Assembly (NCBI GenBank): GCA_023053545.1
Contig: JAKZAN010000004.1
Location: 7,874,001 to 7,938,000, forward strand
Origin: Lepidurus packardi
Taxonomy: Eukaryota; Arthropoda; Branchiopoda; Notostraca; Triopsidae
Direction of reading: 5' to 3'
DNA length: 64,000 bases
The first letter of the stretch is position 1, and every line of letters starts with the position of its first letter. Of the stretch, positions 12,409 to 25,357 are shown in pieces. Both the position numbers and the translations under genes were made by a program. Below the pieces are notes generated by a model. It was given only the letters and a program-made list of their open reading frames with translations. It did not search any database and was not told the origin of the DNA.

Positions 12409-12605
12409 TAGCTGGCTCAGACGAAATAAAGATAGACAGTAGAAAGTTACTCCGTCTTAAAGTGGTCGGCTTGTTCCATGTATGAAACTTTACTTCGCCA
12501 CACGAACTTTTAAGGCTTAATATCCAAGAAAGTTTACGTGTATACGATCCTGGAATTACCTAAGAAACACTAAATTCGGTATCGTCTTGTAAAATCGAGA
12601 AAATT

Positions 12606-14029
12606 ATGGGATTATTTAAATGTGTTATGCGAGGTAAGTAAGCAACTGAACTGAGTTATGTACAAGTTAGAAGGGAAGAAGTAGAAACAAAATACCCAAC
12701 GTTCTGTTAACGTTCTAGTTGAACCTATTTTTTTGGAAAATCTCCATTGATTTAAATTACTCGACCGCATTTAACAATACTAGAAGTATAGAGTTTGCCA
12801 GTCTTGCTTCCACGCTAGAAAATGCTGTACGATCGAGATAAATTACCATTATTTTTGCGCCGATATCAGCACAATATTCTTTTATTTTTAATAGTTTAAC
12901 GAATACTATCGCAGAAGTACGTCGATATCTCCACCGTCGATAACGTCCACCTCCAATACACAAGAGATTACGACAGTTACTACTGAACAAATTACTAGTC
13001 CACTTACAGAACTAACAACCATACGTAGTCTAGTTTCAACCGACAGCACTAGCAAACTTCCGTTGTCTACCACGTCTTCAGGAGGAACTTCCGTTCCAAA
13101 GGCTCCCAGTACTACTTCCTATCTATCATCTCTCGCGGACCCTGCTTCAATTGCCAGTACTTCATCATCTTTATCATCAGCTCTGACTCCACCTATGACT
13201 CCACCCCAAACTCCCAACGCTTTTTCCTATCCATCATCTCTAGCTAACAGCCCAGCTTCCACAACTTTAACTTCCAATACACCGTCTCTAATTAGTAGAT
13301 CTCAGATGACCATGCTCGCGAATCCCTTGTCAACCGATTATAGTGTTCCAATGAAATATACTAACGGAATGACGCAGAGAGTTGGTTCTACAAATGAAAC
13401 GACCATGTCATCCGGATCTTCTTCGAACTCTCAAAACAGCTCCAGAACGCTTCAAAATCATTGGACAAGCTCGTCATTCATGACAGATTTAATGAACACG
13501 AGCAATACATGCAAAACAACACACTGGTCACAAATAATACTGAACTTGACCACAATAAACATCAATACCGGCCTATTGCCCAGAAATTCGTCCATGTTTG
13601 CTGTTTCGAGCAACAAAACAGGAAACGCAGGAATTACCGGCAATCAAACTGGCAATGTTTCGAAAAGCGTTGACGGAGGAACCACTTTTGACCCCGATCT
13701 ATTCTTCAAAGCCAATGTACCAGTAATTCTAAAGTTTACAACGGTAAAATCATTTAGGATTCTCAAAATCCAAGCCAGGCAAATTTAATCAAAAATCGAA
13801 CAATATAGATGACTTTCTTCTGAAATCAAAAATCGGTACTTTGACTCTGATAACTTCAAAGACGACTTTCATGAGCATTACAATACCCACAGCTATTGGT
13901 AAGTTTTACGTTACATATTACCGTACTTGGGTCTTAAAGGTATAATTTCTTTTAGGAGTCGTTGTAGCTATTATAGGTTGCATGCTTTGTTTACAGATTG
14001 ATTGCTTGCGGAGAGGGAATAAAATTTGA
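12606..14029 (+). pseudogene. Broken type D gene (internal deletions and frameshift)
   Basis: First exon 12,606-12,633 (MGLFKCVMR) is intact. Compared with G6 and G7, a deletion joins the start of exon 2 directly to exon 4 near 12,722 and shifts the frame into a stop. A second deletion joins the first codons of exon 5 (FNEYYRRSTSI) to the stalk in frame near 12,940, removing the rest of exon 5 and its intron. The stalk (to about 13,745) is still open, but one base is lost in the KVYNG segment near 13,729. The last two exons survive, ending in a TGA at 14,027-14,029. Third copy of the D type. Confidence 0.8.
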
Positions 14030-14754
14030 ACATTTCTCTATCCTTTTTCTGTAACATTTCAAAGTTACATTATTCGATTTATCCCCCCTTGCACGCAAAA
14101 AAAAATATTTCGATTGCCTTATAAATATAACCTGCTTGTCTGATTAAGCTCTAGCCAAAGTGTTATGTACCATATAATGTCAAATACAGAAATGCGAAAA
14201 TACGTGACCCTTGACCCAAGTTCTTGGGCCATTTCTTGTCTTACTAGTGTTGGGCGGAAAAAAAATTAGTGCTTCATCCCTTGAAAGGCTTTTTACAAGA
14301 ATGGAAAATAAACTTGTGCAAGAAAAATAGTTATTTATGCAACCAATGTGGTTCTGGTTCGACCCATTGCCTGAACCTGACAAGGGGCGTGATATATACC
14401 CATGTTGGAGCTCCATATCGACTTGCATAAAAAAGTCAATTGATTGTCTTCTGACCTCTTTTCAGACACTTGCTTGACTTCACTATTTATGGCCAGAAAA
14501 GACGCACTAAACCTGTAATGAAGGAGATTCGTCCGTGGAATTTCCTTACTCGTTCCTAAGGTGGAAATGTCCTTTATTACTGCTACTTCAGTTCAAATGC
14601 TATTCTGACGGTTTTATTCGGGACTGAGAGCAAGCTCTAAAAAAAGTACGTTTCATAAAAGAAAGACTAAGTAACGACTCAAGAGAACTAAAAATAAAAA
14701 AAAAAAGTTCACACTTCGACTAACTCCGTTCCAAGCACCATTAGACCGCTTAAA
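14030..14754. other. Spacer upstream of the broken type E gene
   Basis: Duplicated flank DNA, also present at 27,727-28,053 (shortened) and 32,510-33,247. At the spot where G8 has a TATAAAAA box (33,133) this copy reads ctaaaaaaag, so the box is lost. Confidence 0.6.
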
Positions 14755-15683
14755 ATGGGGTACAGTTTATGTTCTGCAAAAGGTAAGTTGAAGTTAAACT
14801 CGGCCACGAACAAGTAGCAGGAGAAGAACTAGCCGGCTTAATTAAAGTTATAGTAGGATTGATGGTTTTGCTGATAACTTTGCCCGACTTTGTCCTAAGT
14901 GGATGCGAGTTCGGACCTGACACCACGGATCAACTAACAAAGAGGAACAGTGATATACTGCACATTATGAATCATAACTTGCTCCATTGCACAGACGTTA
15001 CTGACCTAGCAGTCATAAGTCTGATATGTGAGTAAATTATATTGTATCACTATATTATATTAGCTAGACAATTTGTTTGGGGAGTATCAACTGACTTACC
15101 TTACTGGGCCAAGTTAAGCGACAAAAAATTACCAATTTCGCTATTTTTGCTACCATGACTGAAAAATCTGTAAGATCAATATACGCTGCAAAATACATTA
15201 TTTATTTTACACCCATATTTCGAGGATTTGCTTTCAGATTCCGTCCGAAACAAACCTCTTTTGTCTATATTCAACTGAAATTGTTGGCGTATTTTTTCCC
15301 CCGATACATTTTTCACTCGCAATAAGAACGGTTTTGCCTCCTTGTCGTCCAATACATCTGATGCACTCACTCACTGTACTGCACATGGATCCAGATAAGG
15401 GAACCGTTGTTGTGTATAATGTTCAGGAATAAATTGAAACTTACGTTACAACTCAAACGACCCAACAATCCGAGGTTTAACTGATGGAGCGTTAATTACA
15501 ACGCACTTTTGTACATTTGGAAAATTGCTGTTGAATTGACTGAAACATTTAAAAGTAAATTGTCAAAGCACTTTTGCAAGCCATAAAGATTTTCACACAA
15601 TTTCATCACATTTCCGCTGTACCGAGTGTTCATTTTGTACGCTTTGTTGGCAAGTTGATAATTTTCCAGGAAGAAGCAACGTG
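14755..15683 (+). pseudogene. Broken type E gene
   Basis: First exon 14,755-14,782 (MGYSLCSAK) and the front of exon 2 (from 14,854; TLPDFVLSG then CEFGPD) match G8. At about 15,028 the sequence jumps to the intron before exon 4 of the G8 pattern. Exon 4 remains at about 15,063-15,168. Exon 5 dissolves after a few codons. A last-exon remnant at about 15,627-15,683 still reads LCWQVD before a TAA. No continuous reading is possible. Confidence 0.75.
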
Positions 15684-16377
15684 TAAAATATATCTATTAT
15701 TTTCATTTGCACCACAAGTAGTTGGACTCACCTTGTGAATCCTACTTATCAATAATAATTAACTAATGTTAATAAGAATGCGAAGGATTATTACATTTTC
15801 TCCACCTGTATCACAAGGGATACTTATTTACCCAGGGACCTTTTTTGCTCACCGTACCAGGGGTATACGCAAGGATTGTAACCATTGGAACATGCTTGGG
15901 CTTTTATTTTCTCTGGATTACTGCCCTTATGAACCTTATACAGTACACTTGGTCATACAAGTATTCCAGGATATCGGAAAACCTCCTACATGGTCCTTCA
16001 CCAACTTGTTGTCTTATTTCTTTTCATGTTCAATAGTAGTTGTAACATTTCGGTAGACCTTTATTGCATGAAACAAAGGAATGGCTTCGAGTCTACCCGT
16101 ATACGGGATGCGGCTGTGCTTCGATACCACCTCAGGTTTGTTGCATAGGCGTTGTCTTTATAGCAATACATCGACTCTAACATACTCAGATGGGCAGTAG
16201 GCTTTGAAGAGACCGACAAGAAACAACTTTTCCCAGGATACTTAAGGCTGCTGCTTGCATTAATAAAATCCAAAGCTGGATTAATTTTCAAAGTGATTTT
16301 TATTCTTCAGGAAACTGTGCAGAAAAAACGTTACATTTCGAATACTACAACCGAGATACTACAACTACAACCTTGTT
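15684..16377. other. Spacer before G4, nothing recognised
   Basis: No family exon was recognised. A 96-codon open frame (15,766-16,056) has no domain or signal that I can identify. From about 16,330 the sequence matches the area near 20,985-21,043, the recombined leader of G5. Confidence 0.4.
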
Positions 16378-19300
16378 ATGACAGGTAAGGTAAAAACAAA
16401 CACTGATGGCAACCCTTGAGATCTGAGAATCTAATTATCGCTAACTAAAAGACAAGGAAACGAAAGGAAGTAATATATATAAAATGGGACTAACCAACGG
16501 AAAAATAATTCTAAGGATTTCATTTCTAGTTTTTCTTCGCCCATGACTACTGCGATTATCATTGAATAATTAACTAGCAATTAGTGATGTAAAAGCAACT
16601 CGGCATATTTGAAAAGATTAGATAGTTGAAATTTGCTGTCGTATTTTCTATCAGCGGAATGTATCAAACTTTGAGACATTTCTATTTGTTCAAGGAGGGT
16701 AAGAAATTACTAAAAAATAGTAACAACACAGGGCAGTTCAAAGTTGACATTCAACGATTACCTTAGTTCTGTTTCTAGTGCGAAGTACCATTTTACAAGT
16801 GAAGTCACTTTTTCATTGTTATACGTAAAGTGCGAACGTAGACTTTTATTTGACTTAATAAAGAATTTACAGAATTAACTTTATAGCAAAAAAATTATTG
16901 TGCAATGTTCCGAAATAGTTTAGACACTTTTTTTATTATTATTTTACTTTCGTTCAGGTATGGGAATTGCGGGATTACTTGTAGTATTAAGCTTATCAGA
17001 TCTGGCAAGTGGTGGATGCGTTTTCGGTTCCAATTATACTCACATTGGATTGCGAAACACTGTCATCACAGCTAAAATTAATAGTACCTTATTTAACTAC
17101 ACGACTGCTGCGCAAGCAGCTATTTCAAAAGTTTCAAATTTTAACATCGAAGCTTTTATACTGCAAACATTTTCTGCTAACCGAACGACCTATCCTGTTT
17201 TTGTGAGTTTGGGGAAACTGCTGACCATTAATTGGACACAAGGTGAGTCGTCACATTCACTTTGGTTAGGTAGAAGTTTGAGACATTCCAAATAGTAAAA
17301 TTAAATTACTTTCTTAAATAGCAACAAGCAATGCAATCACAAACGATACAATTGACTGTGGTCTGACTTTGAGCTCGTACATTAAGCAGAAGTACGTTGA
17401 TCCAGTTCACGTTGCGTTGCAAGGGCTCGCAAATTATTACAGCTTCTCAGTGGGAATCTTTCGTCCAAATCAAACACGTTTTCAATTTTCTGGACTTGCA
17501 ATAGACTCAAATGGTATTCCTATCCTGGATTTGAACTGTTCTGCAGGTATATACTAATAAAATTGTAATACGAATGTAGTTCAGTGCAGATTTTTGCAGG
17601 TAGTGGTTTTGTTTGGCGGCTTTCTACAAACCTAACTTACCATGCTGATTTTGATAACGTGTTAAGCACTAAGTACGCCATTTTAGCCAATACGATAGAA
17701 AACGCGGTAAAAATGACACTAGCTTATTTTCATTCTTCTTAATCACTAAACTGGTATAGTTTGATCGCTATTATCGGAATAACACTGTTCTAAAAAATAG
17801 CTTCGTCCGCGCAAACTTTATAAATGCGACAAGAAGAGACACTGGAAGCACTTTAGTCTTGATTGGGTACATGGAAGTTTATTTCCTCAATAACACGTAC
17901 CAAGCGGGTTATATAATCAGCTCAACGAACTACTATGCTATCACAGAATTGATTTATAACGACGGAGTTTCAACACGTGCAGTAATTGGCCTTTTCGATA
18001 GCACCCACACGAGGATCAATCACAGTAATAAATAGTTTGTCTATATTGTGTCTAATTGCTAAAGTGCCTGTATATACTGCATGTACTATTTTCCTTCAAA
18101 GCTTTATATGCGACATCCTCTGCCGTCGCTGCTCTGCCGGTAACATCACCAGTACTAAGTACTACGAGCTGCCCAAGGTACACTCAATAACTGAGACGAA
18201 TTAACCATAGACAATCTTCAATAACGAATTAATCTGATATTTATATTGAACTATAATAACTAAAAAACGTGATGGCAGCCTTAATCAAACAACAAGGGGT
18301 TCTACGTCTCAAGCGACTACGGTCCAAAGTGTCGCAAAAAGTGCAAATAGTTCCACTGGACTGCTTTTGACACTAGGAACTAACGCGACATCCCCCGTGT
18401 CCTCGCCAACGCTTTCAGTCACAACAGACCTTTTAACAGACACAAGTATGGATTCCAAACTCTCGACATCGGTGGGAGTTCCAAATGTGACCTTCCAAAC
18501 AACATTTTCACCCTTGCAAGGATATTCGGCTTCAAACGCACCACTGGACACTGTTAACCTTACTTCAGCAAATGTAGCAACGAGTAAAACTAGTAGCTCA
18601 AGGTACATTCCAAGTCTGAATAAAACGTAAATAGTTAAATGCTGTTAAGAAATTAATTTCATTACAGCAATACCAATCAAACGAGCACCTTATCCTTAGC
18701 TGTGTCTACAACTTCAGCTACAATAACTTACCCAGCTGCAAATAGCAACTTTAATATGGTTCCCACGTCTTATGCACAGACTCAAAATTTTACTACAACA
18801 CTTTTTACTGGACTAGAGCAAACAAATTTCAACGTAACTACGTCTGGAAGCTTGACATTGGAAAACCAGTCGTCTTCGACAGCATATAATGGGACAGCAA
18901 ATCAATATTCCACATTTACAGGGAACCAGACTTTTCCGATTTCAGCCGGTACTACTAGCAGCTCCATCGGCAATGAGCGTGGTACCTCCGGAACCAATCT
19001 TAATGTCGGAGGTACAACTTATGGTGTTAATACGGGGAGTAACACCAACAATGGAGGAACAACTTACGCTCCTATTATGGGGATCAATATCAGCGATGCT
19101 GGAGGTACAACTGTTGCTGCACAAACATGGACTTCCGTCAATGACGGAGGGACCACTTTCGACCCTGATCCCTTGTTTCAAGCGAACGCTCCCGTAATCG
19201 CCAAGGTTTACAATGGTAAAGCAAATCGGCTTCGGTCTGTTTACTAAAGTTTATATTGTTCAGATTATATCCTGCTAAGGAAATTGGGCACCATGTCTCC

Positions 19301-19512
19301 CATAACGGAAAAAGCGACGTTCTTTAACATTACCCTACCTGCGTCTATTGGTAGATTTCTAAAATCTTATTAATATTTAACATAATGTTTAAATTGCTTT
19401 CTAGTTTACGCTCATTTTTAACTAGTATGTATTTACAGGAATCATCGCAGCCGTTATTATGTGCATGCTGTGTTGGCAGGCAGATTGCCTGTTTAGACAG
19501 CGTAAAGTGTAA
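16378..19512 (+). CDS. G4: intact type B mucin-like membrane glycoprotein
   Basis: Exons 16,378-16,384, 16,958-17,242, 17,322-17,546, 17,600-17,706, 17,760-18,024, 18,102-18,177, 18,279-18,602, 18,668-19,215, 19,264-19,350, 19,439-19,512 join to 665 aa without a stop. Exons 2-10 have the lengths of G2 except for one codon missing in exon 7. The normal first exon (MGLFPHV...) is replaced by foreign sequence that leaves only ATGACAG before the same donor. The start is therefore either this 7-nt exon or the exon-2 ATG at 16,960; both give a signal peptide. Differences from G2 are scattered mostly in head and stalk. The tail CMLCWQADCLFRQRKV is identical. Recent duplicate; expression depends on whether the new leader has a promoter. 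Confidence 0.82.
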
Positions 19513-20451
19513 ACTCCAGTTAAAGAACTTATATTTGTGAGCGAACCTCAACATATTTCCCCTACTGACCCTTATAAAATTTCTCACGGACACCTGTGAA
19601 ACACGTCTTTTGTACACAATTATCATGAAGTGTGGAAAGTGGCTATTATGCAATAGTCCTCAAAGAGAAATTTTGCGGTTCTTTGCACGGAGAAATAGGG
19701 CCTCTTATGAATGTTCCCGAAGTAGTATCGCACTAAGGTCTTTGATCAATCACCCTTTAGATCATATATACGCTCTAAGGATCACCCCACAATTAATTTG
19801 AAAACATTACCCTAAAAGAAATAAATATATTACAATAAAAAATATACAAAAAGCAGAAAAGAAGACTCAAGGACTTCAACCATAAAAACAAGGCACTAAC
19901 AATCTTGATTCAATACAATATAGAATGCAAGAAGAGCGAGCCTATTTACGAGAAAGTAGTGTCATAAAAATGAACATCTAACGAGTAATTATTCCGGCCC
20001 TAAAAAGCCAGAGACTCGTGTCACATGTAGTGTCCAGGAATTTCTAGGTATTTCCTAAATATTGATATTTACTACCCTGCGTAGCGAACATTCTACCAGA
20101 GCTAGGTAATAAGGACACTCGAAGTCCTTCCTATGGCCCACCTTTGAAACAAGGAGGCGAATATAGGAATGGAGATTCTTTAAGAAACGAGCAACTATAT
20201 AAAGAGTCCTTTAGTTCTATTACTGCTCAGGTGAAATTCAGACGCTTTTTTGAATCCGAAGTGACCGTACGGCAAAGTTTGTTGTCACTCGAAGGAATTG
20301 AAACTGTTCAAAGCCCTAAAACAGATTGCCCCTGAACCATACCGTGAAGTCAAGAGTTGCTTCTTGCCATTTACTTTTAATAATAATAAAAAAACTGGGC
20401 GGTTTGGGAAAGGGTTGGAAAATTCGGTGTAGCATTCAAACCAGCAAAATT
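19513..20451. other. Spacer after G4 (duplicate of 7112-8001)
   Basis: Flank DNA carried with block II; it holds the TATATAAAG box at 20,196-20,204. The open frame 20,144-20,335 is the counterpart of 7633-7884, with no domain seen. Confidence 0.55.
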
Positions 20452-20950
20452 ATGGGATTATTTCCACGTGTTAAAATAGGTAAGTTGTACGGCACACCTG
20501 AACTATCCAGCAAATAGCTATTATGCTCATTAGCAAAATGAACGTTAGAAGTTCCCACGCTAAATTAATCCTATATTGATTAACGTTCTCCAGTGCATAT
20601 GGGGAATTTTACCTATAACGTTTCGGAAATTCGAGTTTCATAACAAAGAAAAGTCATTTGTGAGCTATACAGAAAAGTGTGTAATGCTCCATAATAAAGT
20701 TCGACTCTTTTTCCAGTTTTAGATGTGGGAATGACAGGATTACTTTTAATTTTAAGCCTCCCAGGTCTAGTATTTACTGAATGCACTTTTGGGTCGAGTA
20801 ATATACATGATCTTGTGTAACGAAACAAACCATTTTGGACTTAATTCAACTTTGCTTACCTGCACAATGAGATCACAAAATCTTTTGTCTCAAAGCTCAA
20901 AATTTAATATTCGAATATTACACCCGAGTTATGGGATTAATTCCTTACGT
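20452..20950 (+). pseudogene. Truncated copy of the type C gene G3
   Basis: First exon 20,452-20,479 keeps the ATG that G3 has lost (MGLFPRVKI). Exon 2 starts at 20,723 and reads through the signal peptide and CTFGSSN, then meets TAA at 20,818-20,820. After further decay it is cut near 20,940-20,990, where it joins the leader of G5. Exons 3 onward are absent. Confidence 0.8.
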
Positions 20951-21043
20951 TACGATAAGTACGTACAAAAGTCTAATCATACGAGGAAAGAAACGTCTAT
21001 ATTTCGAATACTACAACCGAGATACTACAACTACAACCTAGTT

Positions 21044-24000
21044 ATGACAGGTAAGGTAAAAACAAACACTGATGGAAACCCTTGAGATCTGAGAAGCTAA
21101 TTAGTTGCTAAATAAAAGACAAGGAAACGTAGGGAAGTAATATATCGAAAATGGGACTAACCAAACGGAAAAATAATTCTAAGGATTTCATCTCCAGTTT
21201 TTCTTCGCTCATGACTGTACTGCGATTATTATTGAATAATTAACTAGTAATTAGTGATGTAAAAGCAACTCGGCATATTTGAAAAGATTAGATAGTTGAA
21301 ATTTGCTGTCGTATTTCCGTCAACGGAATGTATCAAAATTTGAGACATTCCTAGTTCTTCAATGAGGGTAAGAAATTACTCAAAAATAGTAACAACACAG
21401 GGCAGTGCAAAGTTGACATTCAACAATTACCGGAGTTCTGTTTCTAGTGCGAAGTACCATTTCACAAGTGAAGTCATTTTTTCGCTGTTATACCTAAAGT
21501 GCGAACGTAGAGTTTTATTTGGCTTAATCAAGTATTTACAGAATTAACTATCTAGCAAAAAAATTATTGTGCAATGTTCCGAAATAGTTTAGATAATTTT
21601 TTATTATTTTTTTTACTTCTTTCAGGTATGGGAATTGCAGGATTACTTGTAGTATTAAGCTTATCAGATCTGGCAAGTGGTGGATGCGTTTTCGGTTCCA
21701 ATTATACTCACCTTGGATTGCGAAACACTGCCATCTTAGCTAAAATGAATAGTTCCTTATTTAACTACACGACTTCTGCGCAAGGAGCTATTTCAAAAGT
21801 TTCAAATTTTAACATCGAAGCTTTTATACTGCAAACATTTTCCGTAAACCAAACGACGTATCCTGTTTTTGTGAGTTTGGGTAAACTGCTGACCATTAAT
21901 TGGACACAAGGTGAGTCTTCACATTCCCTTTGATTAGGTAGAAGTTTGAGCAGTTCCAGAATAGTCAAAGCAAACAACTTTCTTAAATAGCAACAAACAA
22001 TGCAACGACAAACGGTACAACTGACTTTGGTCTGACTTTGAGCTCGTACATTACGCAAAAGTACGTTGGTCCAGTTCACGTTGCGTTGCAATGGCTCGCA
22101 AATTATTACAGCTTCTCAGTGGGAATCTTTCGTCCAAATCAAACACGTTTTCAATTTTCTGGACTTTCAACAGACTCCAATGGTATTCCTATCCTGGATT
22201 TGAATTGTTTTGCAGGTAGGTACTAATAAAGTTGTAATACGAATGTAGTTCAGTGCAGATTATTGCAGGCACTCGTTTTGTTTGGCGGCTTTCTACAAAC
22301 CTAACTTACCATGCTGATTTTGATAACGTGTTAAGCACTAAGTACGCAATTTTAGCCAATACGATAGAAAACGCGGTAAAAATTACACTAGATTATTTTC
22401 ATTCTTTTTAATCACTAAATTGGTATAGTTTGACCGATATTATCGGAATAACAATGTTCTACAAAATAGCTTCGTCCGCGCAAACTTTATAAGTGCGACA
22501 AAAAGAACCGAAGGAGGCAATTTATTCTTGATTGGGCACATGGAAGTTTACTTCCTCAATAGCACGTACCAAGCGGATTATATAAACTGTTCAACCAACT
22601 ACTATGCTATCACAGACCTGATCTATAGCGACGGAAATTCAACAAGTGCAGTAATTGGCCTTTTTAACAGAAACTACACGAGGATCAATCAAAGTAATAA
22701 ATAGTTTGTCTGTATTATGCCTAATTCATAAAGTGCCTTTATATACTGCATGTACTATTTTTTTTCGAAGCGTTATTTGCGACATTCTCTGCCGTCGCTG
22801 CTCTGCCGGTAACAGCACCAGTACTAAGTACTACGAGCTGCCCAAGGTACACTCAATAACTGAGACGAATTAACCATAGACAATCTGCAATAACGAATTA
22901 ATATGATATTTATATTGCACTATAATCACTAAACAATCCGATGGTAGCCTTAATCAAACAACAAGGGATTCTACGTCTCAAGCGACTTCGATCCAAAGTG
23001 CCGCAGAAAGTTCAAATAGTTCCACTGGACTGCCTTTGACATTAGGAACTAATGCGACATCCCCCGTGTCCTCGCCAACGCTTTCAGTCACAACAGACCT
23101 TTTAACAGACACAAGTATGGATTCCAAACTCTCGACATCGGTGGGAGTTTCAAATGTGACCTTCCAATCAACATTTTCGCCCTTGCAAGAATCTTCGGCT
23201 TCAAACGCACCACTGGACACTGTTAACCTTACTTCAGCAACTATAGCAACGAGTACAACAAGTAGCGCAAGGTACATTCCAAGTCCGAGTAAAACGTAAA
23301 TAGCTAAATGCTGTTAAGAAATTAATTTCATTACAGCAATACCAATCAAACGATCACTGTATCCTTAGCTGTGTCTACAACTTCAGCTACAATAACTTAC
23401 CCAGCTGCAAGTAGCAACTTTAATGTGGTTTCCACGTCTTATGCACAGACTCAAAATTTTACTGCAACACTTTTGACTGGACTAGTGCAAACAAATTTCA
23501 ACGTAACTACGTCGGGAAGCTTGACATTGGAAAACCAGTCGTCTTCGACAGCATATAATGGGACAGCAAATCAATATTCCACATTTACAGGGAGCCAGAC
23601 TTATCCGATTTCAGCCGGTACTACTAGCAGCTCCATCGGCAATGAGAGCGGTACCTCCGGAACCAATCTTAATGTCGGAGGTACAAATTATGGTGTTAAT
23701 ACGGGGAGTAACACCAACAATGGAGGAACAACTTACGCTCCTATTTTGGAGACCAATATCAGCAATGCTGGAGGTACAACTGTTGCTGCACGAACAGGGA
23801 CTTCCGTCAATGACGGAGGGACCACTTTCGACCCTGATCCCTTGTTTCAAGCGAACGCTCCCGTAATCGCCAAGGTTTACAATGGTAAAGCAAATCGGCT
23901 TCGGTCTGTTTACTAAAGTTTATATTGTTACAGATTATATCCTGCTAAGGAAATTGGGCACCATGTCTCCCATAACGGAAAAAGCAACGTTCTTTAACAT

Positions 24001-24183
24001 TACCCTACCTGCGTCTATTGGTAGATTCCTAAAAATCTTATTAGTATTTAACATAATGATTAAATTGCTCTCTAGTTTACGCTCATTTTTAACTAGTATG
24101 TATTTACAGGAATCATCGCAGCCGTTATTATGTGCATGCTGTGTTGGCAGGCAGATTGCCTGTTTAGACAGCGTAAAGTGTAA
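21044..24183 (+). CDS. G5: intact type B mucin-like membrane glycoprotein
   Basis: Exons 21,044-21,050, 21,626-21,910, 21,991-22,215, 22,269-22,375, 22,429-22,693, 22,771-22,846, 22,948-23,271, 23,337-23,884, 23,934-24,020, 24,110-24,183 give 665 aa in frame. Exon lengths match G4 exactly, and the odd 7-nt first exon (ATGACAG) is shared, so G4 and G5 come from one already recombined ancestor. Exon 3 differs at telling places (QKYVGPVHVALQWL against QKYVDPVHVALQGL). Exon 5 gains a Cys (INCSTN). The module TTFDPDPLF, KVYNG and the Cys-rich tail are unchanged. Same unknown role as G2. Confidence 0.82.
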
Positions 24184-24378
24184 ACTCCTGTTCAAAAACC
24201 TCTATTTGTGAGCGAACCTCAATATATTTCCCCTACTGACCCTTATAAAATTCCTCACGGACACCTGTGAAACACGTCTTTTGTGCACAATTATCATGTG
24301 GATAGTGCCTGTTATGCAATAGTCCTCAATGAGGAATTTTACGGTTCTTTGCACGGGGAAATAGGGCCTCTTTACTTG

Positions 24379-24494
24379 AAATCTCGCAAGCTATTACAGT
24401 ATCTCATTTGGAATTTTTCGGCCTAATCGAACCCAATTTCATTGTACTGGGTTTAATTACCGTGATAATAATTCCTTACATATGTGTTATGCAG
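24379..24494 (+). pseudogene. Fragment of type C exon 3
   Basis: Matches 8719-8830 of G3, including the coding of YYSISFGIF and the final Ala-Gly junction codon, but with a small insertion. The donor GTAAG is lost (GCAG is followed by TGTGGA). Confidence 0.8.
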
Positions 24495-24688
24495 TGTGGA
24501 AATAATGAAAAAAAGCTCCATGGGGCATCTCCACACAGAGAATTCTCTTTTCGTTGGAAATTATTGGAGTCCCATTTTTTAAGAAACACTTTCCAGGCAT
24601 TTCCAAACAGCAAAACATTCCTTACACTGCGTTATGTAACGTTTTTCCTCCCTGACTGTATACCGAATCTTGTAATCATATACAAGTC

Positions 24689-24869
24689 ACACGTCAAAGG
24701 AAACTGGGGCATGTGGAATAAGAGTAACAGTGCCCTTTAATTAGCTACCAAGGCAATAAAACTACTTCTTACAATAGTTACACGTCAAAGGAAACGGGGA
24801 CTTGTGGAATAAGAGTAACAGTGCCCTTTAATTAGCTACCAAGACAATAAAACTACTACTTACAATAGT
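24689..24869 (+). repeat. 91-bp direct tandem duplication
   Basis: Two adjacent copies starting at 24,689 and 24,780, beginning acacgtcaaaggaaac and ending cttacaatagt, differ by a few bases. Non-coding. Confidence 0.85.
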
Positions 24870-25357
24870 CCCACGATCACCACACGGACTATTCTGGTGT
24901 CAAAAATTTGAGTATACTTTACGGACTTCTATATCATTTACAAACTAACAACGGAGTTTCACGTATAGTGAATATGCTCCGAATATACACTAACTACTAC
25001 TGTTCCTTTGAATACTTCCTTGAAAAGGACATAAGTTCGCCCATTGTGTTCCATTTAGAAAGAATCGCCCCGAAAGAAGCTTTTAACCTCCATTATAGCT
25101 CGGTGCCATTCTGACGATAGCACCGTCAAAAGGTTTTGCGCATTCGAACTGAAAGGTTAGTAGCTGGCTCAGACTAAGTAAAGATACACAGTAGAAAGTT
25201 ACTCCGTTTCAAAGTGGTCGGCTTGTTAAACGTATGAAACTTTACTTCGTTACACGAACATTTAAGACTTAAGATTCAAGAACGTTTACGTGTATAAGAT
25301 CCTGGGATTACCTAAGAAACACTAACTTCGGTATCGTTTCGTAAAATCGAGAAAGTT

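Larger units (their letters stand above)
3330..15030 (+). repeat. Duplication block I (types B-C-D-E)
   Basis: Holds G2 (B), G3 (C), a C-like remnant, a broken D gene and a broken E gene, all in one direction. The same order recurs in blocks II-IV, and introns and flanks match as well as exons, which shows segmental duplication and not only exon conservation. Confidence 0.75.
16330..20950 (+). repeat. Duplication block II (B, broken C)
   Basis: G4 and its 3' flank match G2 and its flank almost base for base, and this runs on into a broken copy of G3. The left edge of the block lies inside the former first-exon region, so the G4 leader differs from that of G2. Confidence 0.75.
24184..25357. 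other. Spacer between G5 and G6 with C-type fragments
   Basis: Contains a type C exon-3 fragment (24,379-24,494), a 91-bp direct duplication (24,689-24,869), a copy of the remnant at 12,120-12,360 (about 24,870-25,110), and the D-type upstream region with a small hairpin (about 25,106-25,128). No complete gene. Confidence 0.65.

Noticed and set aside
15766..16056. 96-codon frame before G4
   Set aside because: A second overlapping frame of similar length exists, there is no recognisable feature, and no copy is kept in the other blocks.
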